A stretch of 6,509 bases of DNA. Origin: an uncultured Actinomycetes bacterium (GTDB lineage: Bacteria > Actinomycetota > Thermoleophilia > Miltoncostaeales > Miltoncostaeaceae). Positions within the stretch are counted from its first letter, which is position 1. Every line of letters begins with the position of its first letter. Position numbers and translations under genes: made by a program. Below the pieces are notes generated by a model. The model did not search any database and was not told the DNA's origin. It saw nothing but the letters and a program-made list of their open reading frames with translations. Location: the NCBI GenBank assembly GCA_937862675.1, contig CALMEC010000248.1, forward strand, positions 1-6,509, written 5' to 3'. Positions 6,214 to 6,509 of this stretch are shown here, piece by piece.

Positions 6214-6258
6214 CGGGCGGGGGGGCCCCCCCGGGCCGCCGCCCGGGGGCCGGCGGGC
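6214..6258. other. 45-base pure G/C stretch with G7C7 palindrome; suspected bad junction
   Basis: No A or T occurs in these 45 bases. They include C-G7-C7-G (6218-6233), a perfect 16-base palindrome, and further pairing arms GGGCGG (6215-6220) with CCGCCC (6239-6244). All three forward frames remain open from the end of the exporter's recognisable sequence to 6304, so the exporter's stop codon is missing. The simplest reading is an assembly or consensus fault, or a join between unrelated pieces. A real extreme hairpin is the alternative. Confidence 0.5.
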
Positions 6259-6290
6259 AAGATGCGCCCCATCGATCGCCATCCGCCTTC

Positions 6291-6294
6291 AGGA
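6291..6294 (+). promoter_or_regulatory. Ribosome binding site of the nitroreductase gene
   Basis: AGGA lies 9 bases before ATG 6304 and supports that start over the in-frame ATG at 6262, which would add a Pro-rich leader of 14 residues and has only G/C repeats upstream. Confidence 0.5.
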
Positions 6295-6303
6295 CCCCCG
6301 CCC

Positions 6304-6509
6304 ATGAAAGTCTCCGACGCCATCCTCTCGCGCCGCTCGATGCGCGTGTTCAAGCCGGACCCGGTGCCGGAGGACAAGATCCGCCGCATCATCGAGGTGT
6401 CGAAGCGCGCGGCGTCGAACGTCAACCTGCAGCCGTGGCGGCTCTACGTGACCATGGGCGAGGCGCGCCAACGGCTGAGCGCGGCGGTGCTGGCCTCGCT
6501 CGAGTCGGG
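6304..6509 (+). CDS. Nitroreductase-family flavoprotein, N-terminal part
   Basis: The first 68 residues of an FMN-dependent nitroreductase-family oxidoreductase, cut by the right edge. The start MKVSDAILSRRSMRVF carries the family's Arg-Arg-Ser FMN-phosphate contact (residues 10-12). The typical active-site stretch AASNVNLQPW (Ser38, Asn41, Gln43, Pro44, Trp45) follows, then RLYV and a helix. Family members use NAD(P)H to reduce nitro compounds, quinones or other small electrophiles in the cytoplasm; a few do other chemistry, so the substrate is open. All four Pro codons are CCG and Ser is mostly TCG, a tighter choice than in the exporter, but 68 codons are too few to prove a different origin. 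Its link to the exporter is uncertain because of the suspect G/C block between them. Confidence 0.85.
   Translation, partial: MKVSDAILSRRSMRVFKPDPVPEDKIRRIIEVSKRAASNVNLQPWRLYVTMGEARQRLSAAVLASLES

Noticed and set aside
6262..6303. ATG 6262 as an earlier in-frame nitroreductase start
   Set aside because: It would add 14 Pro-rich residues before the canonical family start, and only ATG 6304 has a well-spaced AGGA.
4266..6425. A 719-codon open frame on the minus strand
   Set aside because: It is antisense to the ABC exporter and continues into non-coding DNA. Its Glu/Asp/Gly/Arg/His-rich product has no domain pattern, while the plus strand carries all ABC motifs.
1..6509. tRNA, rRNA, CRISPR arrays, insertion sequences, known riboswitches
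   Set aside because: No TTCGANNC arm with a cloverleaf, no regularly spaced direct repeats, no transposase motifs with terminal repeats, and no riboswitch core that I could recognise in the leaders.

Overview
The window is about 70% G+C by eye and densely coded. It looks like chromosomal DNA of a high-GC actinobacterium. Two things suggest this. Several genes seem to be leaderless, with a TANNNT -10 box 6-7 bases before the first codon. The small TadE-like protein, with a GQAAVE processing motif and an Ala/Arg/Val-rich body, resembles those of class Thermoleophilia. The class assignment is an inference from protein style, not from a search.

Layout: (1) 4-351, minus: a TadE-type pseudopilin-like protein, whose stop may overlap the start of a further gene beyond the left edge. 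(2) 535-2430, minus: threonyl-tRNA synthetase (thrS), complete, with all editing, zinc and class II catalytic motifs. (3) 2469-3233, plus: a small APH/choline-kinase-fold phosphotransferase, divergent from thrS across only 38 bp. (4) 3264-3554 and 3551-4039, minus: a two-gene unit with a 4-base GTGA overlap, coding for a two-helix membrane protein and a 96-residue protein that faintly resembles emfourin-type protease inhibitors. It converges on the kinase gene, with a hairpin between the stops. (5) 4040-4448: a 409-base stretch without a convincing gene, rich in inverted repeats, holding the divergent control regions. (6) 4449 to about 6209, plus: a type I ABC exporter half-transporter (membrane domain plus ATPase). 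(7) 6304 to the right edge, plus: the N-terminal third or so of a nitroreductase-family flavoprotein.

The genes do not form one pathway: an essential housekeeping gene is flanked by unrelated small units. Two places deserve attention. First, the ABC exporter has an in-frame TAG just upstream and no ATG, GTG or TTG where its N-terminus should start. A TAGGAT box six bases before an ATC codon suggests a leaderless ATC start or a sequence error. Second, the exporter frame has no stop codon. After its last recognisable residues the sequence enters 45 consecutive G/C bases with a G7C7 palindrome, and all three forward frames stay open until the next gene begins. This looks like a missing or wrongly joined piece of sequence. 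I found no clear sign of a new defence, mobile or biosynthetic system, and no tRNA, rRNA, CRISPR array or insertion sequence.
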